From: Candidatus Afararchaeum irisae
GTDB lineage: Archaea; Halobacteriota; Halobacteria; Halobacteriales; Afararchaeaceae
Direction: 5' to 3'
Length of the DNA: 42,426 nt
NCBI GenBank assembly: GCA_034190545.1
Contig: JAXIOF010000097.1
Coordinates: 1-42,426 of the forward strand
Part shown: positions 8,156 to 16,265 of the stretch, one piece after another
Position numbering within the stretch: position 1 is the first letter of the stretch
How the letters are laid out: the number at the start of each line of letters is the position of its first letter
The notes under the pieces: generated by a model
Told to the model about the DNA's origin: nothing
The model's input: the letters and a program-made list of their open reading frames with translations, nothing else
Database searches by the model: none
Translations under genes and position numbers: made by a program

Positions 8156-9055
8156 ATGGACAGCGGAGAGAAGAAGCTCGCTGACTTCATGGGCGAGTAC
8201 GTGGCTGGCTCCGAGCTCAATAACACGAATCTTGAGTTTGAGAAGGCACGTATTCTCCTGAGTAACAGACGTCTCGTAGTCGCTGGGAAAGACGACAGGA
8301 CTACTGTCCCACTCAAGTCGGTTCTAGACGTCGGGAAGAGTAACCTTCCCCCGAGCGTCCAGGACTACATGTCGAACGCCATCTCAGTCGGCTACAAGTC
8401 GAAGAAAGACGGGAGACAGCGGTCTGTGATAGTGCGTGGCGACGAGGAGAGGCTCGAGAAGCTACGTGACCTACTCTACAAGGCTATACTCAACTCCGCC
8501 GAGGTATACATACAGCATCCCGCGAAGGTCAGCGGACGTGTCATGGGAGCCGACTGGAAGAAGTCGAAGATAGTCGTCAAGAGGGACTCTATAAAGGCGA
8601 AGGGTGTCACCGAGATAGACCTCACGACCGTACAGGACGCCGAGATATCCGAGAGGGAGATAAAGGGGAGTAAGAAGACCGTCATAGGAATACGTCACAC
8701 GACCGACAGGGGAATAGTCACGACACGTATCTATGTCCCCGACAGGAGACATCTCAACATACTCGGACGTTATCTCAGGAAGGAGTACCAGGAGATAGTC
8801 AAGGAGGTCGAGGACATATCCCTCTCGGAGTCGGAGAAACGCATAATCGTCGCGCTCTTCTCGGGGGCTACGGAGGATCAGCTTCCGATGGTTCTCGAGG
8901 AGGAGGCGAGCGAGGTGAGGAGACTCGTAAACGGTCTCATTGATAAGGAGATACTCATGGAGTCGGACGACGGACTCGAACTCACGAGCAAAGGTAAGGT
9001 CTTCTCGAACAGAAACATAGAGGAGGTCAACGCAGGCGCGGGCTCCTCAGTCTAA
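8156..9055 (+). CDS. cheF: CheF, taxis-archaellum adaptor (paralog 2)
   Basis: A 299-residue CheF with the same plan as the copy at 6678: EKKLADFMGEYV, then KARILLSNRRLVVAGKD, then LRDLLYKAILNSAEVYIQHP, then SKKTVIGIRHTTDRGIV. The C-terminal winged-helix-like region is LSESEKRIIVALFSGATEDQL ... LTSKGKVFS. The two are too divergent to be a recent duplication. A TATA-like box lies just upstream, so it may be transcribed separately from cheW2. Paired CheF paralogs occur in Halobacterium; in Haloferax CheF is essential for directional switching. ATG start. Confidence 0.9.
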   Translation: MDSGEKKLADFMGEYVAGSELNNTNLEFEKARILLSNRRLVVAGKDDRTTVPLKSVLDVGKSNLPPSVQDYMSNAISVGYKSKKDGRQRSVIVRGDEERLEKLRDLLYKAILNSAEVYIQHPAKVSGRVMGADWKKSKIVVKRDSIKAKGVTEIDLTTVQDAEISEREIKGSKKTVIGIRHTTDRGIVTTRIYVPDRRHLNILGRYLRKEYQEIVKEVEDISLSESEKRIIVALFSGATEDQLPMVLEEEASEVRRLVNGLIDKEILMESDDGLELTSKGKVFSNRNIEEVNAGAGSSV

Positions 9056-9084
9056 CTAAAAAGAAAGAGAGGTGACTACAACAG

Positions 9085-9210
9085 ATGATTCCGAACTACT
9101 ACATCCAGACGCAGACGCAGACGCAGACGCAGACTCAGACTCAGACTCAGATGCGTAGAAGAGACAGACTCACAGACACGTATGCCGAACCTCCAAGGGG
9201 GGACTACTAA
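9085..9210 (+). CDS. Candidate 41-residue Gln-Thr repeat small protein or leader, coupled to cheY
   Basis: The ATG at 9085 is nine bases after GAGGTGA (9069-9075), a seven-base match to the complement of the archaeal 16S 3' end and the strongest ribosome-binding site in this spacer. The frame encodes MIPNYYI, then seven Gln-Thr dipeptides, then a basic and charged tail (MRRRDRLTDTYAEPPRGDY). The TAA stop at 9208-9210 overlaps the cheY ATG (TAATG). No family is recognised. It may be a real microprotein, or a translated leader that sets cheY expression. The site and the overlap are seen; expression is inferred. The repeat could also make the frame fortuitous. Confidence 0.42.
   Translation: MIPNYYIQTQTQTQTQTQTQTQMRRRDRLTDTYAEPPRGDY
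9106..9150 (+). repeat. Hexanucleotide tandem repeat before cheY
   Basis: About seven and a half copies of the hexamer CAGAC(G/T). The first copies end in G and the later ones in T. It is entirely inside the 41-codon frame, where it encodes Gln-Thr pairs, so copy-number change would stay in frame. Such tracts are prone to slippage. Confidence 0.9.
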
Positions 9211-9566
9211 TGGCAAACGAAGTAATGGTCGTCGACGACTCGGAGTTCATGCGGAACCTCCTCAAGCAGATACTCGAAGACGAGTTTGAGATAGTCGGTG
9301 AGGCGGAGAACGGAGTCGAGGCTGTCGAGATGTACGAGGAGAAGAAGCCAGACCTCGTTATGATGGACATAGTCATGCCTATACGTGACGGCATAGAGGC
9401 GACAGCCGAGATAAAGGACAAAAACCCCGATGCTAACGTCATAATGTGTACGAGTGTCGGACAGGAGGAGAAGATGAGGAAAGCCGTCGAGGCGGGCGCC
9501 GACGGCTATATCACGAAGCCGTTCCAGAAGCCGAGTGTGATGGAAGCCATAGACGACGTCGTCTGA
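9210..9566 (+). CDS. cheY: Response regulator CheY
   Basis: A 118-residue single receiver domain. The acidic pocket is VMVVDDS (D9, D10), the phosphoacceptor is D53 (DLVMMDIVMP), the conserved hydroxyl position is T81 (IMCTSVG), and the conserved Lys is K103 (YITKPFQKP). When phosphorylated by CheA it signals through CheF to the archaellum switch. The ATG overlaps the stop of the upstream 41-codon frame, with a G-rich run before it. CheB follows after seven bases. Length and motifs match stand-alone archaeal CheY. Confidence 0.96.
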   Translation: MANEVMVVDDSEFMRNLLKQILEDEFEIVGEAENGVEAVEMYEEKKPDLVMMDIVMPIRDGIEATAEIKDKNPDANVIMCTSVGQEEKMRKAVEAGADGYITKPFQKPSVMEAIDDVV

Positions 9567-9573
9567 TCGTCTA

Positions 9574-10659
9574 ATGACAGACCTACGCGCGGTAGTCGTC
9601 GACGACTCCCAGTTCATGAGGACGGTGATCTCCGACATACTTGAGGACTCGGGGATAGACGTCGTCGCCAAGGCTAGTGACGGCGAGAAAGGCGTCGAGT
9701 CTGTCACCTCGGAGAAGCCCGACGTCGTCACGATGGACGTCCAGATGCCGCGGATGGGCGGAATAGAGGCTGTCGAGAAGATAATGGAGGAGGAGCCGAC
9801 ACCTGTTCTGATGCTGAGTGCCTACACAGAGGAGGGAGCCGACGCCACCTTCGAGGCTCTCGACAAGGGAGCGGTCGACTTCCTCCAGAAGCCCGGGGGC
9901 GAGGTCTCTATGGACATACAGGATCTGCGTGACAGCCTAGTCGAGAAGGTTAGGACTGTAGCCGAGGCAGACGTCGGGAGACAGACACAAAAGACCACCT
10001 CCCGATCTACTTCCACATCCACGTCCACATCCGCGACCGCGTCGCAGAGACGTCCAGAGACACGCGAGGAGTACGTCGACAGCCCCACGGTAGTCATAGG
10101 AGCATCGACTGGGGGTCCGAGCGTCCTCGAAGACGTCGTCTCACATCTCCCCGTCGAGGCAGAGATGCGTCTCCTAATAGTCCAGCATATGCCCGACGAG
10201 TTCACCCGACGTTTCGCGGAACGTCTCGACTCTGTCACGGAGTACTCGATACGTGAGGCTCAAGACGGAGACAGGATAGGCGGCGGAGAGGGTCTCGTCG
10301 CCAAGGGCGACTACCACATGGAGGTCTCGGGATACTCGGGAGGACGTCTGCGTGTGCGTCTCAACCAGGAGCCCAAGATACATGGTGTAAGACCCGCTAT
10401 AGACGTAACAATGGAGACGGCGTCCGATAGGATCTCCGACAGACTCGTAGGAGTCGTCCTGACCGGTATGGGAAAGGACGGTGCCGAGGGGATAAGGTCT
10501 ATAAAGGAAGCAGGAGGACATACGATAGCTCAGGACGAGGAGACCTCGAAGGTCTTCGGAATTCCGGCGAGAGCGATAGAGACGGGATGTGTCGACGACG
10601 TTCTACCCATAGACGAGGTTGCTCAGGGGATAAGAAGACGGATAACGACAGATAGATGA
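9574..10659 (+). CDS. cheB: Protein-glutamate methylesterase/deamidase CheB
   Basis: Removes methyl groups from, and deamidates, transducer glutamyl sites for adaptation. Residues 1-125 are a receiver with D10/D11 and phosphoacceptor D55 (VVTMDVQMP). A Ser/Thr-rich linker (about 139-158) is encoded by imperfect TCCAC(A/G) hexamers. Residues 172-358 are the methylesterase, with catalytic Ser178 (IGASTGGP), His205 (VQHMPDEF) and Asp302 (TGMGKDGAEGI). ATG start lies seven bases after cheY. The protein is complete at 361 residues. Confidence 0.96.
   Translation: MTDLRAVVVDDSQFMRTVISDILEDSGIDVVAKASDGEKGVESVTSEKPDVVTMDVQMPRMGGIEAVEKIMEEEPTPVLMLSAYTEEGADATFEALDKGAVDFLQKPGGEVSMDIQDLRDSLVEKVRTVAEADVGRQTQKTTSRSTSTSTSTSATASQRRPETREEYVDSPTVVIGASTGGPSVLEDVVSHLPVEAEMRLLIVQHMPDEFTRRFAERLDSVTEYSIREAQDGDRIGGGEGLVAKGDYHMEVSGYSGGRLRVRLNQEPKIHGVRPAIDVTMETASDRISDRLVGVVLTGMGKDGAEGIRSIKEAGGHTIAQDEETSKVFGIPARAIETGCVDDVLPIDEVAQGIRRRITTDR
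10012..10035 (+). repeat. Imperfect hexamer repeat in the CheB linker
   Basis: Four near copies of TCCAC(A/G), the last TCCGCG, encode the Ser-Thr linker between the receiver and the esterase domain. This is one of several short hexamer tracts in the window. Confidence 0.75.
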
Positions 10660-10696
10660 TACGTAACGTAAGAAAACTCAGGAGGTTTCCCAACCC

Positions 10697-12775
10697 ATGG
10701 ACGACTACCTAAAGGACTTCATACGTGAGAGCGAGGAACAGATAACAGAGCTCAACAACGCTCTCCTCGAACTCGAAAGCGATCCCGGGAATGAGGAGGC
10801 GATGGACTCTATATTCCGTATCGCCCACACTCTAAAGGGCAACTTCGGGGCGATGGGGTTCAACGACGCGAGCGACCTCGCCCACGCAGTCGAGGATCTC
10901 CTTGACGAGATGCGCCAGGGGGAGATAGAGGTCACCCCCGACGTGATGGACACTGTCTTCGACGGCGTCGACGAGATAGAGGCTCTCCTCGACGAGATAG
11001 CCGACGACGGTAATACCTCGACAGACCCGACCGACTCTATCGAGGAGATACGTGGCGTGATAGAAGACGAGGAGTCGGAGTCCGACGGTGACGAGACTCA
11101 GGCTACCGCGACCCAAGAGGGCGGTGACGACGAAACAGACACAGATACGGATCCAGATGCTGACTCGGGCGCAGACGTAGACCTCGATGAGGCTCTCGGT
11201 TCGGAGTCGGTCGACGTCTCACATATCCGTGATGCCGAAGAGGTCGTCTACGCCGAGGTCAGTACGAAGGCGGGAGAGATGAAAGGCGTCGATGCTATGC
11301 TTGCCCTCGACGAGATTGACGGAATCACAGAGATACTTGAGACAACACCCGAGACAGACGAGATACAGGAGGGCAGCTTCGACGAGAGCTTCGGCGTCTT
11401 CGTGACCCCCGTCGACGACGTCTCGGGGACACGTGAAGAGATAGAATCGATAGGCAAGGTCGAGTCGGTCGGTGTCGTAGAAGTCCCCGACAGCCTCGAA
11501 GAGGGAGCCGAAGAAGAAGACGAAGCAGAGACCGAGTCACCCGACGACTCCGACTCTTCGTCCGAGACGGAGACGACAGAAGAGACCTCAAGCGGCTCCG
11601 ACGACAAAGACAGTTCGAAGACGAAGACCGAGTCGGTCGATGAGGTACAGTCGATACGTGTCGACGTCGACCAGCTCGACAAGCTTCTCAACCGTGTCGA
11701 GGAGCTAGTCACTAGCCGTATAAAGCTCAGACGTGCTGTCGAACACGACGAGCTTGAGGACGCCGAGGACGAGCTAGACGAACTCGACAAGATCTCGTCG
11801 AGCCTCCAGGACACTGTGATGGACATACGTCTCGTCCCTCTTGAGAAGATAGTCGGCAAGTTCCCGCGTCTCGTGCGTGACCTCGCGCGGTCACAGGACA
11901 AGGAGATAAACCTCGTTATGGAGGGGAAGGACATAGAGCTCGACAGAACCGTCCTCAACGAGATAGGCGACCCTCTGATGCATCTCATACGTAACGCAGT
12001 AGACCACGGAATAGAGTCTCCCGAGGTGCGTGAGGAGAAGGGGAAGCCGCGTGAGGGAACCGTCTACCTCCGTGGTGAGAGGGAACGCGACCGGGTCACT
12101 ATAGAGATAGAGGACGACGGACGCGGTCTCGACAAGGAGGCTATAAAGTCGAAGGCTGTCGACGAAGGGATAATGACGCGTGACGAGGTTGAGGCTCTCG
12201 ACGAGTCGGAGGTATACGAGCTCATCTTCCACTCGGGGTTCTCGACCACCGACGAGGTCACCGAGGTCAGCGGACGCGGCGTCGGAATGGACGTCGTGAG
12301 CAACACGATAAGAAGCCTCGACGGCTCCCTCGAAGTCGAGAGCGAACCCGACGAGGGCACCCTCGTCCGTCTCACACTCCCCGTCACAGTCGCTATAGTC
12401 AAGGTACTCCTCGTTGAGACGGGCGACGAGGAGTACGGAATACCCGTTAAGAACGTCGAGGAGATCGGCAGGATGGATGACGTACGTACAGTCGAAGGGG
12501 AGGAGGTCACTGTCCACGACGACCAGGTCTACTCTCTCGTCCGTCTCGGTGACGCACTCGACGTTCCCGCAGAGACGAAGAACGGCGACGGAATGCTCGT
12601 ACGCATAAAGGACTCGGTAAGACAGATCACCGTACACTGCGACTCGGTGTTAGGACAGGAGGAGGTCGTCGTGAAGCCGTTCGAGGGAATTCTGAGCGGA
12701 ATCCCCGGGATGAGCGGTGCCGCAGTCCTCGGAGAGGGCGATGTCGTCACCATACTCGACGTCGAGACACTCTGA
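10697..12775 (+). CDS. cheA: Chemotaxis histidine kinase CheA
   Basis: The 692-residue kinase autophosphorylates and passes phosphate to CheY and CheB. P1 (HPt) has phosphoacceptor His44 in RIAHTLKGNFGAMG. After an acidic linker, P2 (about 176-265, VDVSHIRDAEEVVYAEV ... VESVGVVEV) binds the regulators. A second acidic Ser/Thr linker leads to the P3 dimer helices (IRVDVDQLDKLLNRVEELV). The P4 ATPase has an N box (LIRNAVDHGIESPE), a G1 box (DDGRGLDKEAI) and a G2 box (GRGVGMDVVS). P5, the CheW-like domain, closes the protein. ATG start follows AGGAGGT about ten bases upstream, one of the best ribosome-binding sites in the cluster. All catalytic boxes are intact. Confidence 0.96.
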   Translation: MDDYLKDFIRESEEQITELNNALLELESDPGNEEAMDSIFRIAHTLKGNFGAMGFNDASDLAHAVEDLLDEMRQGEIEVTPDVMDTVFDGVDEIEALLDEIADDGNTSTDPTDSIEEIRGVIEDEESESDGDETQATATQEGGDDETDTDTDPDADSGADVDLDEALGSESVDVSHIRDAEEVVYAEVSTKAGEMKGVDAMLALDEIDGITEILETTPETDEIQEGSFDESFGVFVTPVDDVSGTREEIESIGKVESVGVVEVPDSLEEGAEEEDEAETESPDDSDSSSETETTEETSSGSDDKDSSKTKTESVDEVQSIRVDVDQLDKLLNRVEELVTSRIKLRRAVEHDELEDAEDELDELDKISSSLQDTVMDIRLVPLEKIVGKFPRLVRDLARSQDKEINLVMEGKDIELDRTVLNEIGDPLMHLIRNAVDHGIESPEVREEKGKPREGTVYLRGERERDRVTIEIEDDGRGLDKEAIKSKAVDEGIMTRDEVEALDESEVYELIFHSGFSTTDEVTEVSGRGVGMDVVSNTIRSLDGSLEVESEPDEGTLVRLTLPVTVAIVKVLLVETGDEEYGIPVKNVEEIGRMDDVRTVEGEEVTVHDDQVYSLVRLGDALDVPAETKNGDGMLVRIKDSVRQITVHCDSVLGQEEVVVKPFEGILSGIPGMSGAAVLGEGDVVTILDVETL

Positions 12776-12807
12776 CACAGAACACAATACACGACACACG
12801 ACCTACC

Positions 12808-13404
12808 ATGAGCCTGATGATAGACATAAGGAAGCTGAGTACCTTCAACCGGATGGCGAAGGAGGGAGCCAACACCGTAGCCGACCATCTCAGTCAGATG
12901 ACGGGAACTGAGACGAGGATGGAGATTACGAAGATCAACTTCGTCGAGACCGACGACCTCCAGAGACACGTCGGAGACGACACTGAGGTCGGCATAAACA
13001 TACAGCTCACTGAACCGCCGTACGGATACGTCCTGATGCTCTTCACTGAGACGAGCGCGAAGAACATAGCCGACCTCATGATGGGTGGAATGGGAGGCGG
13101 AGACCACGACGGCTTCAGCGAGATGGAGATGAGTGCAGTCCAGGAGATAGGCAACATAATGACGAGCGGATTCATCGACGGCTGGGCGAACGTCTTAGAC
13201 ACCACGATAGACATGACTACACCCGAGTTCTCACACAAGCCCGCCGCCGAGATAGTCGACTCTCTCGTGGGCGACAGGGACGACGAGATAGCGATGGTAT
13301 TCGACTCGCACATATACGCTCCCGACGCCGACGTCGAGGCTAAGATCTACTGCTTCCCCGAGCTAGAGGAGCTAGTCGAGATGATGAACTCGTTAGAGGT
13401 GTGA
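12808..13404 (+). CDS. cheC: CheC-family phosphatase, single domain
   Basis: CheC proteins dephosphorylate CheY-P and partner with CheD. This 198-residue copy has the opening STFNRMAKEGANTVADHLSQ, the strand VEITKINFV-like region, and one active-site helix SAVQEIGNIMTSGFIDGWANVL (the E-x-x-N pattern). The second E-x-x-N helix of classical CheC is not evident, so it may have one site per chain. The 12776-12807 spacer is A/C-rich without a clear ribosome-binding site. It is the first of three CheC units in a row, the next two being fused in the following gene. Confidence 0.9.
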   Translation: MSLMIDIRKLSTFNRMAKEGANTVADHLSQMTGTETRMEITKINFVETDDLQRHVGDDTEVGINIQLTEPPYGYVLMLFTETSAKNIADLMMGGMGGGDHDGFSEMEMSAVQEIGNIMTSGFIDGWANVLDTTIDMTTPEFSHKPAAEIVDSLVGDRDDEIAMVFDSHIYAPDADVEAKIYCFPELEELVEMMNSLEV

Positions 13405-13408
13405 CTCG

Positions 13409-14695
13409 GTGAAGGTAGACGTAGACTCTCTTGGAACCTTCAACCGGATGGCAAACGAGGGTGCCGAGACAGCGGCGAGGTCGCTGTCACAGATGACGGG
13501 GATAGAGACACTTGTAGACGTTACCAAGATAAACTTCATTCCGACTTCCGAACTCGGTGAGTCGCCGGTAGAGCCCCCGGGCTCCGACTCCGAAACGGCT
13601 TCCGAAGAAACCGACTACGTCGGAGTACGTATAGCCCTCGAAGGCGTCCCGAGCGGTGACATGGTGGTTCTGTTCGAGAGGGACTCAGTCTCACACGTCG
13701 TTGAGCTACTCACAGGAGCCTCCGCGGATGAACTCGACGAGATGGGACGAAGCGCAGTCCAGGAGGTCGGAAATATAATCACGAGTAGCTTCATCGACGG
13801 CTGGGCGGACGTCCTCGGCACTACGATAGACATATCCACTCCCGACCTCGTAGACGGAAGCCGTTCAGAGGTCTTCTCCGACGTCATCGACAGCTACGAC
13901 GACGAGTACGCCGTCTTCTTCGAGAGCGAGATAGACTCGCCCGAGACGACTGACACCGACATAGGCTTCGGCGTCTACATGTTTCCCGAACAGAACTCGA
14001 TGGAGGAGGCGGCGTCGCTCGTCGGCGGCGACCGGAGCATAGACACTAGCCAGCTTGTGACCTTCAACCGGATGACACGTCTCGGAGCCGACCGGGTCTC
14101 GGATCACATGACACAGATGACAGGGATCGACACCGACGTCGAGGTTACCTACGTCAACTTCGTGAGGCTCGAAGACGTCCCGAGCGAGGTCGAGGAGGGA
14201 CGGAAGGTTGGCTTGGTCTTCGAGTTCGAGGGCTTCCTCGGGGGTTACATACTCATACTCCTCGACGACGAGTCGGCGAAGGAGATCACGAGGCTTCTTC
14301 TCCCGTCCGCCGCTGAGAACGACAACGACACCGATGTCGGCGACGACGGCTTCGACCCCACTGAGAGAAGCGCTATACAGGAGATGGGCAACATAATGAC
14401 GAGCGGCTTCGTCGACGCGTGGGCGAACGTCCTAGACGCGACGATAGATATCTCGACTCCCAAGTTCGTCCACGACATGGGACGTGCTATAGCCGACTCG
14501 ATCACCGCACGTCTCGGACAGAGACAGAAGTACTCGTTCGTATTCGACACGAGGATCAACGCCCAGGATCACGAGTTCGACTGTGAGGTCTATATGCTTC
14601 CGTACCAGGACGGCTTCGAGGAGACACTCCAGAGTCTCAACATCGAGGAGGTCGACAGATCCGAGATAGAGCCCGACGACAGCCAGATGATATAG
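13409..14695 (+). CDS. cheC: Two-domain CheC-family protein
   Basis: A 428-residue protein made of two fused CheC units. Unit 1 (about 1-205) has FNRMANEGAETAARSLSQMTG and the active-site helix SAVQEVGNIITSSFIDGWADVL. Unit 2 (about 212-410) has FNRMTRLGADRVSDHMTQMTG and SAIQEMGNIMTSGFVDAWANVL. Both keep E-x-x-N. Each closely echoes the single-domain gene upstream, so all three arose by duplication. Unit 1 has an acidic loop (GSDSETASEETD) absent from the others. GTG start lies four bases after the previous stop, with GAGGTGTGA upstream. A fused pair could act as a built-in CheC dimer. Some haloarchaea have long CheC proteins, so the fusion is not necessarily unique. Confidence 0.88.
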   Translation: MKVDVDSLGTFNRMANEGAETAARSLSQMTGIETLVDVTKINFIPTSELGESPVEPPGSDSETASEETDYVGVRIALEGVPSGDMVVLFERDSVSHVVELLTGASADELDEMGRSAVQEVGNIITSSFIDGWADVLGTTIDISTPDLVDGSRSEVFSDVIDSYDDEYAVFFESEIDSPETTDTDIGFGVYMFPEQNSMEEAASLVGGDRSIDTSQLVTFNRMTRLGADRVSDHMTQMTGIDTDVEVTYVNFVRLEDVPSEVEEGRKVGLVFEFEGFLGGYILILLDDESAKEITRLLLPSAAENDNDTDVGDDGFDPTERSAIQEMGNIMTSGFVDAWANVLDATIDISTPKFVHDMGRAIADSITARLGQRQKYSFVFDTRINAQDHEFDCEVYMLPYQDGFEETLQSLNIEEVDRSEIEPDDSQMI

Positions 14696-14697
14696 AG

Positions 14698-15258
14698 ATG
14701 AAGGTATACGGACGAGACGACTCCCCGCTCGACGACGAAGACGAGTCCTCGGCTACGGGTGAGACTTTCGAGAAGACTGACGCCTCGAAATCCACAGTCA
14801 AGGTCGGAATAGCCGACTACGCAGTTACCGACTCGGGCGACTTGCTGACTACGAACGGACTGGGTTCGTGTGTGGGTGTCGCTGTGAGATCGAAAGACAG
14901 CTCTGTCTCGGGTCTAGCCCATGTCATGCTGCCGTCGTCGGAGGAGGTCGACGACGAAAATGAGGCGAAGTTCGCCGACACAGCCATACAGGCGATGGTC
15001 GACGAGATGAGACGCAAGGGAGCCTCTATCGGCGACATGACTGCGAAGATAGCCGGCGGGAGTAGTATGTTCGACTTCTCGGGCGACGAGAGCATAGGCG
15101 AGAGAAACGTCGCCGCAGTGAGACGGAAGCTTGACAGCCTCGGAATACCTATCGAGTCGGAAGACGTCGGGGGTGACTCGGGGAGGTCGATAGAGTTCGA
15201 CCCCGAGACGGGTGGCTTAACTATAAAGAACGCAAACAGAGAGGTGAAGGAGATTTGA
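14698..15258 (+). CDS. cheD: Chemoreceptor glutamine deamidase CheD
   Basis: Deamidates transducer Gln residues and is controlled by CheC. The catalytic triad is visible: Cys58 in TTNGLGSCVGV, His75 in SGLAHVMLPS and Thr52. GGSSMF, FDFSGDESIGERN and the closing strands match the family. The 186-residue protein has an N-terminal acidic stretch of about 30 residues (after MKVYGRDDSP). MKVY openings are usual in haloarchaeal CheD, so the ATG is kept. It starts two bases after the cheC stop and its TGA overlaps the cheR TTG. Confidence 0.94.
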   Translation: MKVYGRDDSPLDDEDESSATGETFEKTDASKSTVKVGIADYAVTDSGDLLTTNGLGSCVGVAVRSKDSSVSGLAHVMLPSSEEVDDENEAKFADTAIQAMVDEMRRKGASIGDMTAKIAGGSSMFDFSGDESIGERNVAAVRRKLDSLGIPIESEDVGGDSGRSIEFDPETGGLTIKNANREVKEI

Positions 15259-16103
15259 ACACAGACAAGACCGCCAAAGACGGAGAACCGGAGGAAGAGA
15301 GCTTCGACGAGATACTCGGCTTCGTGGAGGATGAGATGGGCTTTGCCACGAGCCATTACGAGACGAGCTACCTCGACAGACGTATATCTTCGAGGATGAG
15401 ACGCACGGGTTCTGAGAGCTACGCCGACTACCTCGAAGTCCTCAGAGCCGAGGAAGACGAGAGAGCGGCTCTTCTCGACGCTCTCAGCGTAAACGTCACG
15501 AGCTTCTTCCGCAACCCCGAAGTCTGGGAGAAGATACGTGAGATTCTGAGAGATATCACCGACGACCGCAGGTCGGTCAAGCTCTGGAGCGCGGCGTCGT
15601 CCGACGGCAGAGAGGCGTACTCGATGGCGATGCTCTCGCTCAAAGACCACGAGATAGACGCCTCTAAGATCTCTATTAAGGCAACCGACATAGACGCCGA
15701 GATAATCAAGACTGCGAAGAAGGGGGTCTACGAGACCACGAAGACCGAGGACATCTCCGAACAGCTTTGTCCTCTCGACGACTACAGTCAGTACATAGAC
15801 AGAGATGGCGACTCGTTCGAGGTTACAGACGAGGTCAAGGAGATGGTGAGCTTCGAACAGCACGACCTCATAAACGGACGCCCCAAGTCGGGGTTCGACC
15901 TCGTCGCGTGCCGTAACCTCTTCATCTACATTGACTCCGAGTACAAGGTTCCTATACTCACGACGATAAGGGACTCACTCGTCGACGACGGCTACCTCGT
16001 CATAGGAAAGACCGAGTCGCTACCGTCGGATCTCAAGAACGACTTCGAGTCGGTCAACAGCAGACTACGTGTCTACCGTAAGTCGACTTATACTGAAGGA
16101 TAA
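15255..16103 (+). CDS. cheR: Chemotaxis methyltransferase CheR
   Basis: S-adenosylmethionine-dependent methylation of transducer Glu residues, opposing CheB. The 282-residue protein has the N-terminal all-helical part with YLDRRISSRMRRTG, the marker SVNVTSFFRNPEVW, the SAM-binding loop KLWSAASSDGREAYSMAM, the acidic KATDIDAEI, and the late motif FDLVACRNLFIYI. The loop SAASSDGREAYS stands where bacterial enzymes have a C-x-T-G-E-E-P-Y-S form, a change common in archaea. It starts at TTG overlapping the cheD stop (TTGA), preceded by GAGGTGAAGGAG. It ends the che run; arlCE follows after 162 bp. Confidence 0.93.
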   Translation: MNTDKTAKDGEPEEESFDEILGFVEDEMGFATSHYETSYLDRRISSRMRRTGSESYADYLEVLRAEEDERAALLDALSVNVTSFFRNPEVWEKIREILRDITDDRRSVKLWSAASSDGREAYSMAMLSLKDHEIDASKISIKATDIDAEIIKTAKKGVYETTKTEDISEQLCPLDDYSQYIDRDGDSFEVTDEVKEMVSFEQHDLINGRPKSGFDLVACRNLFIYIDSEYKVPILTTIRDSLVDDGYLVIGKTESLPSDLKNDFESVNSRLRVYRKSTYTEG

Positions 16104-16184
16104 GATAGGCGGACTCTCGAAGAAAGTCGGATACGTACCCGACGTTCTCTGTATCCCATTCAGATCACTCTGTCCTTCAGTATA
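16089..16184. repeat. 12-bp perfect inverted repeat spanning the cheR 3' end
   Basis: TATACTGAAGGA at 16089-16100 and its exact reverse complement TCCTTCAGTATA at 16173-16184 are separated by 72 bases. The left arm is the last four codons of cheR. A pyrimidine-rich run (CTCTTTTCTCTTCCCC, about 16188-16203) follows the right arm. The structure could fold at the 3' end of the che message and take part in termination or stability, separating che from arl. It could also be the scar of a small element. The arms are seen; the function is inferred. Confidence 0.7.
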
Positions 16185-16209
16185 GAAGCTCTTTTCTCTT
16201 CCCCGGTAG

Positions 16210-16219
16210 ATTTAATAAA
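16210..16219 (+). promoter_or_regulatory. TATA-like box for the arl operon
   Basis: ATTTAATAAA lies about 50 bp before the arlCE ATG. This predicts a leader of about 25 bases, which includes AAGTGAG near 16253 as a weak ribosome-binding site. The rest of the 162-bp spacer holds the inverted repeat and a pyrimidine tract. Confidence 0.5.
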
Positions 16220-16265
16220 GTTTGGAGCGAATAAGTAGTAGGTCTAACTAAAAAGTGAGTCCTTC

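Noticed and set aside
11248-11988. Long Ser-rich minus-strand frame opposite cheA
   Set aside because: Complement of the acidic CheA linker; low complexity only.
14817-15863. 348-codon minus-strand frame opposite cheD and cheR
   Set aside because: Spans two secure genes and shows no domain; shadow.
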